From Cellulomonas sp. PhB150 (GTDB lineage: Bacteria; Actinomycetota; Actinomycetes; Actinomycetales; Cellulomonadaceae), in contig NZ_RKHX01000003.1 of assembly GCF_003755175.1 (NCBI RefSeq), positions 372,001 through 436,000 on the forward strand: a stretch of DNA of 64,000 bases, in the 5' to 3' direction. The position numbers and the translations under genes are program-made. The notes beneath the pieces are model-generated. The model saw only the letters and a list, made by a program, of their open reading frames with translations. It did no database searches and was not told the origin of the DNA. Of the stretch, positions 27,801-35,359 are shown piece after piece (position 1 is the stretch's first letter; every line of letters begins with the position of its first letter).

Positions 27801-28614
27801 GGTCGACGGCACGCTGCTCGCCGCGGTCGAGGGGGTCGCGGTGATGACGCCGTGGCAGGAGACGGTGACCGCGCTGCTCGACACCCTGCCGTGCACGCCC
27901 GATGCCGGGTCGACGACCTACCACTCGGTCATCACGCTCGACTACCCGCTCGAGCCGCTGACCGACTACCTGCTCGACGTGCTCGCCGTGACCAAGGGCG
28001 CCCCCGAGAACGCGGAGGGCCGACGGCTCTACCGCGTGCCGTTCACCACGTCGCGGTTCCACGACGTGCCCGAGCTCGCCCGCCTGCTCGCCGCGACGCG
28101 CCCCCTGCACGCGCTGGTCCCGGTCCCCGCCGGGCTCGCGACCCTCGCGGAGCGGCCGACCGGCGGCCAGCTCGACGAGGCGTTCCAGGCGGCCGGGCTC
28201 CCCGTGCCGCAGGTGCCCCGGTACCCCGCGGTCCAGGTGCTGTGGTCGCCCGACGCGGTGCCGCAGCCCGTCGCCGTGGTCGTCGAGGGCAGCGAGGCCC
28301 TGTGGCGCTCGCGGCTGGTCGCGACGCGCGTCACGGGACCGGTCGACGCCGACGACCCGACGCACGAGTGGTGGGCGCCGAGGCCAGGCGACTGGATGAC
28401 GCTGGCCGTGGCGGGCGGCGGCGCACCGGTGACGCGCGTCGTGCGCGCACCCGGCGACACCCGGGCCGTGATCCTGCTGGGCGCGGGTGCGCGCGGCAAG
28501 CAGCTGACCGTGCAGCTGCGGCGGGAGGCCGACGACCTGTCCGGCACCGCCGCGGCGGCCGTGACCGCCGTGCAGGTGCTGCTCGAGCGGGCCCCCTGGG
28601 AGGTGGAGGACTGA
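21880..28614 (+). CDS. Giant beta-rich protein with OmpA-like segment, function unknown
   Basis: 2244 residues with no signal peptide (begins MTLWDDLPG). Residues 1-500 are beta-rich with Ig-like stretches. About 510-617 resembles an OmpA C-terminal domain (EGWASYEGHSGTAGYN, then LSERRRDA and DPGHGETDA), though the usual GHTD is altered. About 640-1330 is a long run of alternating hydrophobic strands (for example GGRIYVSGELRLWIIGISAS), reminiscent of DUF6603-type proteins; this resemblance is from memory and unchecked. About 1330-2244 is Ig/FN3-like. ATG 21880 is preferred because GGAAGG lies about 8 bases upstream; an upstream in-frame GTG (21778) would add 34 residues. Its TGA overlaps the next ATG, so the two proteins are coupled and may form one complex. 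Confidence 0.8.
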   Translation: MTLWDDLPGSTTSGGALDTLRPLLDSVDTPTSTERAEDDGTWKIWSTTIGGDRSLEMDLSSGAVTHGGSTGDGGAIELSSGFGIELGLRLTGPGGDPDGTVRVTLTVPSSAIRMPYLRGAMLDAQGQLRADPAHPLVRFRLPSVKVRVLRPAGGSVSVDLIPVPSAGTPEDPVVDLVRMEPPYALVGPGDVVGFAFRAAVLDLSGTAGPSGVPAGARTMPDEWQGLYLPEVRLFVAPNGLEGLAVSAGVRNLWIGFGAHAGVTGELNAEVVNRGSAPTVRIRFQTPAGEWIGVPDTDPISAVELPEDVTMFVDGGGGIAPLRIRLLVDGTETLSDRVALTVPDTGTVHVEVTVTDAGSHATTRTFDAHRRTGAAHGSSSARDVVPTTTSNVGFRVRTQAATGNAVTVSLNEDPHGTVTWTWAGHAPVTGPTAQVDVATGTPVDVQARITRTGGGATTTIDAYYSFDHPTPDEMRSGPSTPWWMAPGNLRSQRFRTRTDPGTAPNLLSPDGLARLGALPKNVHWTVEGWASYEGHSGTAGYNRELSERRRDALIALLEDTSRTELHFTDVTPVDPGHGETDAQASGPTGTPAQDAPDWWHARASAAVDQTIDVTAHLERPAADPPPQTTDPAPTRTPVPACFRKLGVTVELVRSTFVRAEIYGEIDIQTAAENQIGSVKPGATIPPRDNPNDGISQFLLRLRIAEDRSSWDVTAQFKAIDADKDGLWQQVRGAGDQTGLDILGAVAVLSPLLAAVTPPSPTAGELVPMVIAGGLAVGVGAAGVIKTQKITLHGGQLVVTSGLVDPATGDGPRSTSVSVLLDVETAFTFDIGILKVEPTKPLTARYKAVGLRSQWRSDPQPDGTVQYVPLPVFDPSAGYSLDIPMGSLIGPDALKDILRVIGGRISRDNPLYLEVEVGLGIDLGIVTVDSARVRIRLDQAEFPQLTALGASIDVPNVIHGSGYVKIDESGFEGAFDATLTPVKLRIAAQIAVKQKDGVTGVLIGAEVEFPVPIPLANSGLAIYGFLGGIAVNFARDEPTGVQVPALAWLQSQLTDPNGSVMKPSGWKVQPGAFAVAGGILLGTSEGGYIVHLKGLVLVEVPGPRLLFAMKADVIKAPPALKNPSEQATFLAVLDLDFGRGTITIGLVASYEVPSLLTIRVPVTAFFDVNHLDQWFVDLGTNTNPVTVNVLDVFEGTGYLMVHGDGTTIHIEGLPLVTTGITVAVGFHISVVLMGSKAVGLYLEVAAGFDAIVSFSPFAIGGRIYVSGELRLWIIGISASAELTVLVGRQVVDQGLPTEHVVDRTYVHGQVCGEVDFFFFSVKGCVELTIGDPTPLPLVPPPLVSGVSLVSRSPALVDGSAVDRAVDGVIGRAVEAGSADELPSVPLDAIPVVLFETAPGVKAGDVVLGGVARGANGLPANPWVQRGDSWFRYRVTKVELVGDLTAGKTPATWWARALVGDPLVGPALALLSWLPTATPRAVTLGRELTTTVEERWGTICTPVAKAVPVLWTFDEQATGPSAAGWTLTGVAWPDEPGTWRSAPPDSQAVVREPWRTGDAFVDLLQGTDPAVVVGDRVTCPRKGGVLGTRREALAATNGSAATFGPGSLPAAGAGTPDVLALLAGGVSLQDAQAAWGRVATGDGQSQCEGRILRSPTGDEPEPAPGADDLEIEQVKQAWDALRFSPSELADSVTLRVEAGLASFDALLLVPRRGIEKGLVLRSRDADGNVIDEYRASGADMITSSHPIPPQWLADPWSDPVQRAAQIAARVMAAGGGLLPVLLTPKVPDGTVEIEIGWDRDAKDLLGLAFWVVAAAGTTAAELHREDWDTTTITTDKGAVVTAVTDDPDDHALLLPGREYTVRVSWEAQSIKQEAKPAATVPESYTAGTPQEFRFRADGTDKAPERLEPWLLTTAPGVGEAGVLLGEPLRIALATQKVGALFDAYGEEIRVVVRSASGRHPSPPGGGGPGVPLTIPAEVDGTLLAAVEGVAVMTPWQETVTALLDTLPCTPDAGSTTYHSVITLDYPLEPLTDYLLDVLAVTKGAPENAEGRRLYRVPFTTSRFHDVPELARLLAATRPLHALVPVPAGLATLAERPTGGQLDEAFQAAGLPVPQVPRYPAVQVLWSPDAVPQPVAVVVEGSEALWRSRLVATRVTGPVDADDPTHEWWAPRPGDWMTLAVAGGGAPVTRVVRAPGDTRAVILLGAGARGKQLTVQLRREADDLSGTAAAAVTAVQVLLERAPWEVED

Positions 28615-31600
28615 TGGATCGCATCTCCCGTCCGTACTGGCTGCGGGCGACCGGGTCGCAGGTGCCGTGGGCGACGGTGCTGCGTGGGCAGCTCGTCGGC
28701 GTGCGCGGCCTGCACGCGACCACGCACGTGTCGGACTCGGTCGCGCCGTGGATCCGCAACGCCGCGGCCGAGCTCAAGGAGCGGGCCGTCGACGTGCAGC
28801 TGCGCTGGCAGTGCAACCCGCTGCTGGGCGTGCCGTTCGGACCGTTCACCGTGTGGGTGGGCCGGCCGCGGCCGAAGGTCGGCAAGGTCGACGTGGTGGT
28901 GCGCGAGCACGACGACGGGCTCGTCCTGCGGCTGCCGACGATCGCCGCGATCGTCGTCGTCGACTGCCAGGTCGTCGACGCGACCCAGCCCGTCGGCATC
29001 GTCGGGACCTACCGGGGCGGCGGGCTCACCGAGGCGATGGGCGCCGCGGCCGTGACCGTGCCCGGCGGCGGGCGCGCGATCCTGCGGCTCAAGACGGCGG
29101 GTATCACCCGCGTCCTGCTGAGCAACGGCACCGACCCCCAGGTCCAGATCGTGCCCCTGCAGGAGATGATCGACGACCCCGGCTGGAAGCCGATCGAGCT
29201 CGTCGGGCTGCCCGTCGACGCCACGTGGCCGGGCACCGACTACGACACCTCGAAGCAGGGCATCATCTCGGCGCTCACCGACCCGGTGACCGCGGCCCAG
29301 CAGCGCCTCGACCGTGGCGGCCCGCCGCTCGGCTGGGCGCCGGTGACCTCGACCGGGCACGCCGTCTCGCCCGCGTGGCGCGCGCCGGACCCGACCGCGC
29401 TGCTCAAGGAGGTCGTCGGGGACCTGCTGCCCCGGATCGACCGGCTCTACCGGCCCGGCCGCACCCCGGCAGACCAGGCGGCGCTCGCGGACTCCCCGCC
29501 GGTCGACCCGCCCTCGTCGGGCGGCCGGACGTCGTCGCTCGCGACGACCGCGACGCTCTCGCCGCTGTCCCTGCTGACCCTGCCTGCGTCGGCCGACCCG
29601 TTCCTCGCGCTGGCCACCGGCTTCGGCACCGCCTACCCGGCCACGCAGCTGCCCCGCGGCGAGGGTCTCGAGTTCATGGTCACGGCCGACTACCCCGACA
29701 CCCCGGCCCGCACCGGGCCGGTCCAGGTCGCCGCGTACGTCCCCGAGCCCGAGCCGCACATCGCCACCACCACCCCGCACGCGCTGACCACCCGCCGCTC
29801 GGGCCTGCTGGCGCCGGAGTCGCGCGACGGCGCGTGGCGCGAGTCGGTGCAGGTGCAGTGGGACCGCGTGCCCGGGTCGGTCGCGATGGGCCGACCGACG
29901 TCCGGGGTCATCGCCCGGTACACGGGGGCCTCGGCCGCCGAGGTGCTGGTCGACGAGCGGCTCGCGGGCGACCGCCGCGCGCTCGTGCTCGTGCCCGACG
30001 GGCCGGCCCCCACGCCTGCCTCCACCCGCACGTCGATGGTCGACGCCGACCAGGAGATCCCGCTCGGCAGCGGCGGTCGGCACGTCGGCTACCCCATCGC
30101 GGTGCAGGACGTGTTCGGCGTCTGGTCCCCGTGGGCCGACGTGCCCTGGGACGGCGACGAGCCCGGGCCGCCCGGGCCGCACGTCGTCGGCGTCTCGCTG
30201 ACCAGCAGCTACACCGGCTCGACGACGTGCCCTGCGACCCTGGCCGTCGAGATCTCCGTGGAGTGGCGCGACCGCACGCCCTCGTCGGTCGCGCTCGCCG
30301 CCGTGCTGTTCCGCACCCCCACGGCGGCTGCACCCCCGCCCGCGGGCGTCGACCCCGTCGCCGCCGCGCCCGCCGGGGCGTTCCGGCGCGACGTCACCCT
30401 GCCCTTCGTGGGCGAGACGCTGACCGGCCCCGGCGACGTGACGATCGAGCACCTGGACGAGGAGGGCGACGCGGTCGTCGCGCCCGGCTCCGCGCAGGGC
30501 GCGTACGGCCGTCGCTACCGGGTGACGATCCCGGTGCCGACGCTCGACTTCTCCGCCACCCCGCGCTGGGGCGTGCAGGTCTGGGCGCGCGTGCCGCTCG
30601 TCGCCGTGGGCGACGCGGGCTGGCTCCCCGACCCCGCGCACCCCGCCATCGCGAACGTCGCGAGCCCGGTGCCCGTCCCCCCGATCCTGCCGCCGGCCCC
30701 GCCCGGGGTGCCGATCGGCTCGACCCCCGACGCCCAGGGACGCAGCCACGTGCGCGTGCACTGGTCGGTCGCGGCGGGTGCGGCGCTCGACGGCCGCAAG
30801 GGCATCGCCGTGTGGGAGGCGGCCGAGACGTCGCTGCGGCAGGCTGCCGGCCTCGCGCAGAAGGCGCCCGACGGGACCCTGCCGGGCGTGCGGCTCGCGC
30901 AGCTGTGGGCCGCGTACGACGGGATGACGCCGACGGCGAGGCGCGCGGCCTTCCGCCGCCTGCTCGAGCTGCCCGGCACCGCCCGCGAGGCCGACGTCGC
31001 GCTGCCCGCGGGGTCGACCGACATCCACCTGTTCACCGTCACCACGCTGTCCCCGACGGGCGTCGCGTCCGACTGGCCCACCGGCTCGCCCGCGCACGCC
31101 GTCCTGCAGTCCGTGGCCGCGCCGCGCCTGCGCCACCCCGGGCCGCCGCGCGTGCGGACGGTGCTCGGCGCCGCCGGCACGGTCTCGGTGTCGCTGTCCG
31201 CCGACTCCGACGTGCCCGTCGCCTCGTTCCTGCTCTACCGCACCCGCTCCGCCGAGGCCGCCCTGCGCCCGGAGACGATGGGACCCGCCTTCGCGACGGT
31301 GCCCGCCGTCGCACCCGGCCCCGGCGCGCCCGTCGACCCGGCGTCCGGGCTTGCCCTGTACTCGGGGTCGTGGTCGGGGGCGTTCGACGAGTCGTGGGAC
31401 GACTGGCACGTGCGGGCAGTCGCCGTGCCCGTGCTCACCGTGCCCGTCGAGGCGGTTCGGGGCCTGCCCTCGCCGGCCAGCGACGACGTCGTCGTCCGCG
31501 TCCGGCCGGCCGGCCCGCCGGACCTCGCGCCGCTCGTCGCGACCGTGTTCGGCGGGGGTCACGACGGGGTGCTCGTGACCACGTCGACGTCGTCGACCTC

Positions 31601-32387
31601 CCGGACGCTGGCTGACGGGGTCTTCCGGGTCTCTGCCGTCGCGGACGGCATCGGGACTGCGGACCCGCTCGCGCTGGGTCTCGTGCCGGCCGGGCCCGTG
31701 ACCGGGACCTCGCCGCCTGCCGCGTTCGCTCTCGTCGCCGGACCGCGCGCGGCCGGGCGCACGCCTCTGGCCCTGTGGTTCACGCGACCCGTGGCCACCT
31801 CGGCGGTCGGGGTGGCCGTGACGCTCGTCGACCCGGCCGGACGCTCGTCGGCCCAGGCCGTGACCGTGCCCGCATGGGTGCCGGACCCGCCCTCGCTCGA
31901 CCTTGTCTCGGTCCAGCTGCTGTCCGGCTACGTGCTCGCGCGGGTCGCGTCGGACGCGCCGCTCGAGGACCTGCCTCCGACCGTCCTCACCGTGCTGGTC
32001 TCGGCGTCGCGCCGGACCTTCCCGCCGATCCGCCTGCCCCTGCGGGTGCCTGCGGCGGACCCGTCCGGTGCGCGGGCGGTCCGCGAGGCGCTGCAGCGGC
32101 TCGACCTGCCCGACGCGCTGAGCTCCGACGCCGTGAAGGACATCCGCCTGCCGGGCCTGCCGGGGCCGGTCACGCTGCCCGTCTCGCTGTCGATCGCGCT
32201 GCCGGACGTCCCCCGCCGCGCCCGGATCAGCACCGCACCGATCGTCGTGACGCGGGCGACCCTCGAGCAGCCGCACGAGTACGACGTGGTCGTCCGGGTG
32301 GCGCCGCCGTTCACGCTCCGGGTCTCGCTGCTCACCGGCGACGGTCGCTCCGCGCAGGTGTCTCAGGCGGTCAGGGCAGGGTCATGA
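28614..32387 (+). CDS. Giant beta-rich/FN3-like partner protein, function unknown
   Basis: 1257 residues, starting in ATGA overlap with the preceding giant gene. There is no signal peptide or obvious transmembrane helix. The N-terminal ~130 residues contain a WQCNPLLGVPFGPFTVWVGR stretch followed by strand-rich sequence. Proline-bounded modules from about residue 400 onward resemble FN3 or Ig-like domains (one begins PPAPPGVPIGS near 695 and contains VRVHWSV). Cysteines are few. No catalytic motif recognised. The 3' end overlaps the converging map gene by 17 bp. Probably a structural or binding protein acting with its neighbour (inference). Confidence 0.8.
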   Translation: MDRISRPYWLRATGSQVPWATVLRGQLVGVRGLHATTHVSDSVAPWIRNAAAELKERAVDVQLRWQCNPLLGVPFGPFTVWVGRPRPKVGKVDVVVREHDDGLVLRLPTIAAIVVVDCQVVDATQPVGIVGTYRGGGLTEAMGAAAVTVPGGGRAILRLKTAGITRVLLSNGTDPQVQIVPLQEMIDDPGWKPIELVGLPVDATWPGTDYDTSKQGIISALTDPVTAAQQRLDRGGPPLGWAPVTSTGHAVSPAWRAPDPTALLKEVVGDLLPRIDRLYRPGRTPADQAALADSPPVDPPSSGGRTSSLATTATLSPLSLLTLPASADPFLALATGFGTAYPATQLPRGEGLEFMVTADYPDTPARTGPVQVAAYVPEPEPHIATTTPHALTTRRSGLLAPESRDGAWRESVQVQWDRVPGSVAMGRPTSGVIARYTGASAAEVLVDERLAGDRRALVLVPDGPAPTPASTRTSMVDADQEIPLGSGGRHVGYPIAVQDVFGVWSPWADVPWDGDEPGPPGPHVVGVSLTSSYTGSTTCPATLAVEISVEWRDRTPSSVALAAVLFRTPTAAAPPPAGVDPVAAAPAGAFRRDVTLPFVGETLTGPGDVTIEHLDEEGDAVVAPGSAQGAYGRRYRVTIPVPTLDFSATPRWGVQVWARVPLVAVGDAGWLPDPAHPAIANVASPVPVPPILPPAPPGVPIGSTPDAQGRSHVRVHWSVAAGAALDGRKGIAVWEAAETSLRQAAGLAQKAPDGTLPGVRLAQLWAAYDGMTPTARRAAFRRLLELPGTAREADVALPAGSTDIHLFTVTTLSPTGVASDWPTGSPAHAVLQSVAAPRLRHPGPPRVRTVLGAAGTVSVSLSADSDVPVASFLLYRTRSAEAALRPETMGPAFATVPAVAPGPGAPVDPASGLALYSGSWSGAFDESWDDWHVRAVAVPVLTVPVEAVRGLPSPASDDVVVRVRPAGPPDLAPLVATVFGGGHDGVLVTTSTSSTSRTLADGVFRVSAVADGIGTADPLALGLVPAGPVTGTSPPAAFALVAGPRAAGRTPLALWFTRPVATSAVGVAVTLVDPAGRSSAQAVTVPAWVPDPPSLDLVSVQLLSGYVLARVASDAPLEDLPPTVLTVLVSASRRTFPPIRLPLRVPAADPSGARAVREALQRLDLPDALSSDAVKDIRLPGLPGPVTLPVSLSIALPDVPRRARISTAPIVVTRATLEQPHEYDVVVRVAPPFTLRVSLLTGDGRSAQVSQAVRAGS

Positions 32388-33135
32388 CCTCGGCACCGTC
32401 GTCGGTGATCGCGATGGTGTGCTCGCTGTGCGCGGTCCGGCAGCCCGTCGCGCTGCGCAGCGTCCAGCCGTCGGCGTCGGTGACGAGCTCGTCGGTGTCG
32501 GCCATGACCCACGGCTCGAGCGCCAGGAGCAGGCCGGGGCGCAGCGTGTAGCCGCGGCCCGCGCGCCCGTCGTTGGCGATGTGCGGGTCCTGGTGCATCG
32601 TCGACCCGACGCCGTGGCCGCCGAAGTCGCCGTTGATCGGGTAGCCCGCCGCGGTCAGCACCTCGCCGATCGCGTGCGAGAGGTCGCCGACGCGCGCACC
32701 GGGCATCGCCACCGCGATCCCCGCGCGCAGGGCCCGCTCGGTCGCGTCGATCATGGCCTCGTCCTGCGGGCTCGCGGACCCGACGACGAAGCTGATCGCC
32801 GAGTCGGCGACGACGCCCTTGAGCGAGACGGCGAGGTCGAGCGAGAGCAGGTCGCCGTCCGCGAGCGTGTAGTCGTGCGGCAGCCCGTGCAGGACCGCGT
32901 CGTTGACCGACGTGCAGATGTGGTGCCCGAACGGGCCGCTGCCGAACGACGGCGCGTAGTCGACGTAGCAGGACAGCGCGCCCGCGTCGGCGATCATCTG
33001 CCGGGCCCAGCGGTCGATGTCCAGGAGGTTGGTGCCCACCGTGCTGCGACCCTTGAGGGTCTGCAGGATCTGGGCGACGAGCGCGCCCGTGTCCTTGGCT
33101 CGGAGCAGCTCGGCGGGGCTGAGGATCTCGATCAT
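32371..33135 (-). CDS. map: Methionine aminopeptidase, type I
   Basis: Removes the initiator methionine from nascent proteins. 254 residues, type I length. The five metal ligands are visible in order: Asp in LSLDLAVS, Asp in VADSAISF, His in GGHGVGSTMH, Glu in LALEPWV and Glu in AHSEHTI. The substrate-site HHICTSVNDAVLHG stretch is also present. Start ATG, with an AGAAGG-like site upstream. It diverges from an XRE regulator across a repeat-bearing 66-bp gap, so that regulator may affect map expression. This may be one of several map copies, as actinobacteria often have two. Confidence 0.93.
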   Translation of the reverse strand: MIEILSPAELLRAKDTGALVAQILQTLKGRSTVGTNLLDIDRWARQMIADAGALSCYVDYAPSFGSGPFGHHICTSVNDAVLHGLPHDYTLADGDLLSLDLAVSLKGVVADSAISFVVGSASPQDEAMIDATERALRAGIAVAMPGARVGDLSHAIGEVLTAAGYPINGDFGGHGVGSTMHQDPHIANDGRAGRGYTLRPGLLLALEPWVMADTDELVTDADGWTLRSATGCRTAHSEHTIAITDDGAEVMTLP

Positions 33136-33162
33136 GGTGCCTTCTTCGTCGTCCTACCAATA

Positions 33163-33198
33163 ACTATCCCGGCCATACTATCCCGGTATTACTATCGG
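33163..33198. promoter_or_regulatory. Three direct repeats of ACTATC(CC)GG in a divergent promoter
   Basis: ACTATCCCGG at 33163-33172 and 33177-33186, and a shortened ACTATCGG at 33191-33198, are spaced 14 bp apart between map and the XRE gene. The sequence is noticeably AT-richer than its surroundings. Likely an autoregulatory operator for the small XRE protein; the third copy ends four bases before its ATG. Confidence 0.55.
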
Positions 33199-33201
33199 CT
33201 C

Positions 33202-33471
33202 ATGGTTCGACTGCCGCTCACCACTGCCGAGCTCGAGCGCGGGCAGCGCCTGGGCGCCCTGCTGCGCCGGGCCCGCGGCTCGCGCTCCATCCTGGAGACC
33301 GCGCTCGACGCGGGAGTCTCGCCCGAGACGCTGCGCAAGATCGAGTCGGGCCGCGTCGCCACCCCCGCGTTCCCGACGATCGCGGCGATCGCCGACGTGC
33401 TCGGGCTGTCGCTCGACGCGGTGTGGGCCGAGATCAGCGATCCCGCGGCGTCGGGCCGGCTGGCTTCCTAG
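33202..33471 (+). CDS. Small XRE-family helix-turn-helix regulator
   Basis: 89 residues, essentially one XRE/Cro-type DNA-binding domain (about 14-75): LETALDAGVSPETLRKIESG is the recognition core, followed by FPTIAAIADVLGLSLD. Probably acts as a dimer on the three-copy repeat directly upstream. Its TAG stop shares the tetranucleotide CTAG with the stop of the converging gene. Confidence 0.82.
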   Translation: MVRLPLTTAELERGQRLGALLRRARGSRSILETALDAGVSPETLRKIESGRVATPAFPTIAAIADVLGLSLDAVWAEISDPAASGRLAS

Positions 33472-34088
33472 GCCGCGACCGGGCGGGTCCACACCTCGCC
33501 CTCGCGGTGGAAGCCCACCCGCGTCAGGTACGTGCGGGCCTGGGCGTTGTCGCCGTGCTCGAGCGTCTGGAAGCCCTTCGCCGCGAACACCCCGCTGCGC
33601 TGGTAGACGTACTGCCCCGGGGTGAAGTCGCGGAACCGGGGCGTCACGTAGTCCATCTCGACGCGGCCGACACCGTTGCCCGCGTCGCGCACGACGACCA
33701 TCCCGACCGCCTCGTCCTTGCGCGCGACGACCCACACCGAACGGTCGTCGCCCACCGGGTCGAGGGTGTCGGGGCCGAACGTGGCGATGTCGTCGCGGTG
33801 CACGGCCAGGATGTGGCGCCACAGCGCGTCGTCGGTGCCCACCTCGATGACCTCGTAGGTCACGTCGTCGTTGCGCTCGCGCTGCAGCCGGATCACCCAG
33901 TAGACGTCGATGATCGTGATGACGCCGTTCATGACCGCGAAGGGCCACACGCCGATGGCGGCGTTGTAGCCCGTCGCGAGCGCCGCGCCGACGAGGTTCA
34001 TCCAGCGGAACCGCAGCACGCGCGCCTGCATGAGGGACAGGATCACCAGGAGCGACCCGACCCAGCCCAGCAGGTCGAACCAGGGCAT
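33468..34088 (-). CDS. YgjV-like membrane domain fused to a GNAT-like domain
   Basis: 206 residues. The first ~75 form three hydrophobic helices like YgjV-family proteins (WVGSLLVILSLMQ, RFRWMNLVGA, WPFAVMNGVITIIDVYWV). Residues 85-206 resemble an acetyltransferase-type fold (VGMVVVRDAG, FAAKGFQTLEHGDNAQARTYLTRVGF). The latter ends with the usual GNAT stretch for acyl-CoA binding, but the pyrophosphate loop is not clear. ATG overlaps the stop of the upstream oxidoreductase (TGATG). Function unknown; a membrane-tethered acyltransferase is a guess. Confidence 0.7.
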   Translation of the reverse strand: MPWFDLLGWVGSLLVILSLMQARVLRFRWMNLVGAALATGYNAAIGVWPFAVMNGVITIIDVYWVIRLQRERNDDVTYEVIEVGTDDALWRHILAVHRDDIATFGPDTLDPVGDDRSVWVVARKDEAVGMVVVRDAGNGVGRVEMDYVTPRFRDFTPGQYVYQRSGVFAAKGFQTLEHGDNAQARTYLTRVGFHREGEVWTRPVAA

Positions 34089-35158
34089 CAGCTCGCCCAC
34101 GCTTCGCGCGCGGTGGTGACCGGCTCACCGGTGCGGCCGGCCTCCTCGATCGCCAGGCCGAGCAGGTGGTCCTGGCAGCCGTCCGCCAGCGGGTAGGGCT
34201 GCTCGGCCTCGCCGCGGACCCACGCCCCGGTGGCGGCCAGGATGCCGGCGACCGCGAGGTCGTCGTCGGCGAGGCGCGCACCGTGGAACTCGTTCCGGTA
34301 CAGGACTCGCCCGTCGAGGCTGATGTGCTCGAGGTCGAACCCGTCGAGGTTCTGCTCGAGGCCGGAGACCCTGCGGTTGAACGTCGACGTGAGGATGGTG
34401 CGCTCGTCGACCCAGCGCGTGACGGCGTCGTCGACCAGCTCGCCGTGCGAGCCGCGGACCACGATCCGGTTGGTGCGCAGCGGGTTGTGCCACTGGTTGT
34501 CGGTGAAGTCGTACAGCGCGCTGCGGCCCTGGCCGAAGTCGAGCGTGGCCAGGATGTTCCATGCCTCGCGGGGCTCGCTCGCGCCGGTGAAGCCGTCCCG
34601 GCCGACCGGGTCGAGCAGCCGTTCGGTCGTCGTCGTCGCGCGGACGGTGACCTCGTCGAAGCCCACCCCGAGGAACCGACGGATCAGCCCGACCGCGTGG
34701 TACAGGTGCGTCGACGAGATCTGTACGCTGCTCGCCTCACCGAGGATCCCACCCAGCACCGCGGCGAGCCGCGCCGCGTGCGCCGGCATGAACGGGCTGT
34801 GCTCGGCGACCTGCACGAGGCCTGACGCGCCCACGTCGCCCCACAGCGCGCGCAGGCCGTCGGCGTCCGGCGCCGGGGGCGTCTCGGCCAGGACCGGAAC
34901 GCCGCGGGCGACCAGCTCGCGGATCGCGTCGGGCGTCACGGGCCACGGCGTCGCGACGACGACGAGCTCGGGCGCCGCCAGCTCCGCCGCGGTGCGCACG
35001 GTCGGCACGCCCCACAGGCGCTCGACCTCGGCGCCGCGCTCGGCGGTGCGCGTCACGACGCCCACGCAGGCGAGCTGCTCGGGCAGGAGCCGTGCCATCC
35101 GCACGAAGAACTCTGCGCGCCAGCCGCTGCCGACCACGCCGAACCTGATGGGAGCCAT
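34088..35158 (-). CDS. Gfo/Idh/MocA-family NAD(P)-dependent oxidoreductase
   Basis: 356 residues with an N-terminal Rossmann fold (IRFGVVGSGWRAEFFVRMA, about 3-21) and the family's C-terminal alpha/beta substrate domain. The usual EKP motif is replaced by AETPPAP (about 92-98), so the canonical lysine is missing and substrate handling may differ. Typical substrates are sugars, inositols or other polyols. GAGGA precedes the ATG. It is first in an operon with the YgjV-GNAT fusion, with which it overlaps. No regulator or transporter nearby defines the substrate. Confidence 0.85.
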   Translation of the reverse strand: MAPIRFGVVGSGWRAEFFVRMARLLPEQLACVGVVTRTAERGAEVERLWGVPTVRTAAELAAPELVVVATPWPVTPDAIRELVARGVPVLAETPPAPDADGLRALWGDVGASGLVQVAEHSPFMPAHAARLAAVLGGILGEASSVQISSTHLYHAVGLIRRFLGVGFDEVTVRATTTTERLLDPVGRDGFTGASEPREAWNILATLDFGQGRSALYDFTDNQWHNPLRTNRIVVRGSHGELVDDAVTRWVDERTILTSTFNRRVSGLEQNLDGFDLEHISLDGRVLYRNEFHGARLADDDLAVAGILAATGAWVRGEAEQPYPLADGCQDHLLGLAIEEAGRTGEPVTTAREAWAS

Positions 35159-35213
35159 GAACCGTCCTCGTCGTCGGTCGTACCAGTCCTGCGAGGCTAT
35201 CCGTCGCACGTCG

Positions 35214-35309
35214 TCGAGCCGACCACAGCCCCCGCCGCGGGCTCTGCCTTCCACAGATTCCGCGCTCGGCATCGGCAAGGCTCGAGCTGAGGGCAGTCTC
35301 AAGCCATGA
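35214..35309. repeat. Dispersed upstream element, copy 1
   Basis: The 19-mer beginning TCGAGCCGACCACAG (35214-35232) recurs exactly at 62068-62086. Further similarity continues (TCCACA near an ATTC, then GGCAG-CTCA-CCATGA), both copies ending at an ATG about 92-94 bp on. Here the ATG is at 35306, upstream of the vapB start preferred below. Confidence 0.5.
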
Positions 35310-35332
35310 GAATTCGAGCGCCAAGCCCAGAT

Positions 35333-35348
35333 GTAGCACAAGTGCTAC
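35333..35348. promoter_or_regulatory. Toxin-antitoxin operator palindrome
   Basis: GTAGCACAAGTGCTAC, a perfect inverted repeat (7-bp arms, 2-bp centre), ends 11 bases before the antitoxin ATG at 35360. Antitoxin-toxin complexes typically bind such sites to autoregulate. Confidence 0.7.
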
Positions 35349-35359
35349 CGTCGCTGACC

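Noticed and set aside
21880-32387. Part of a phage tail, tailocin or extracellular contractile injection system
   Set aside because: No sheath, tube, baseplate, AAA+ or spike-type gene is present in the window; only the repetitive beta-domain style is suggestive.
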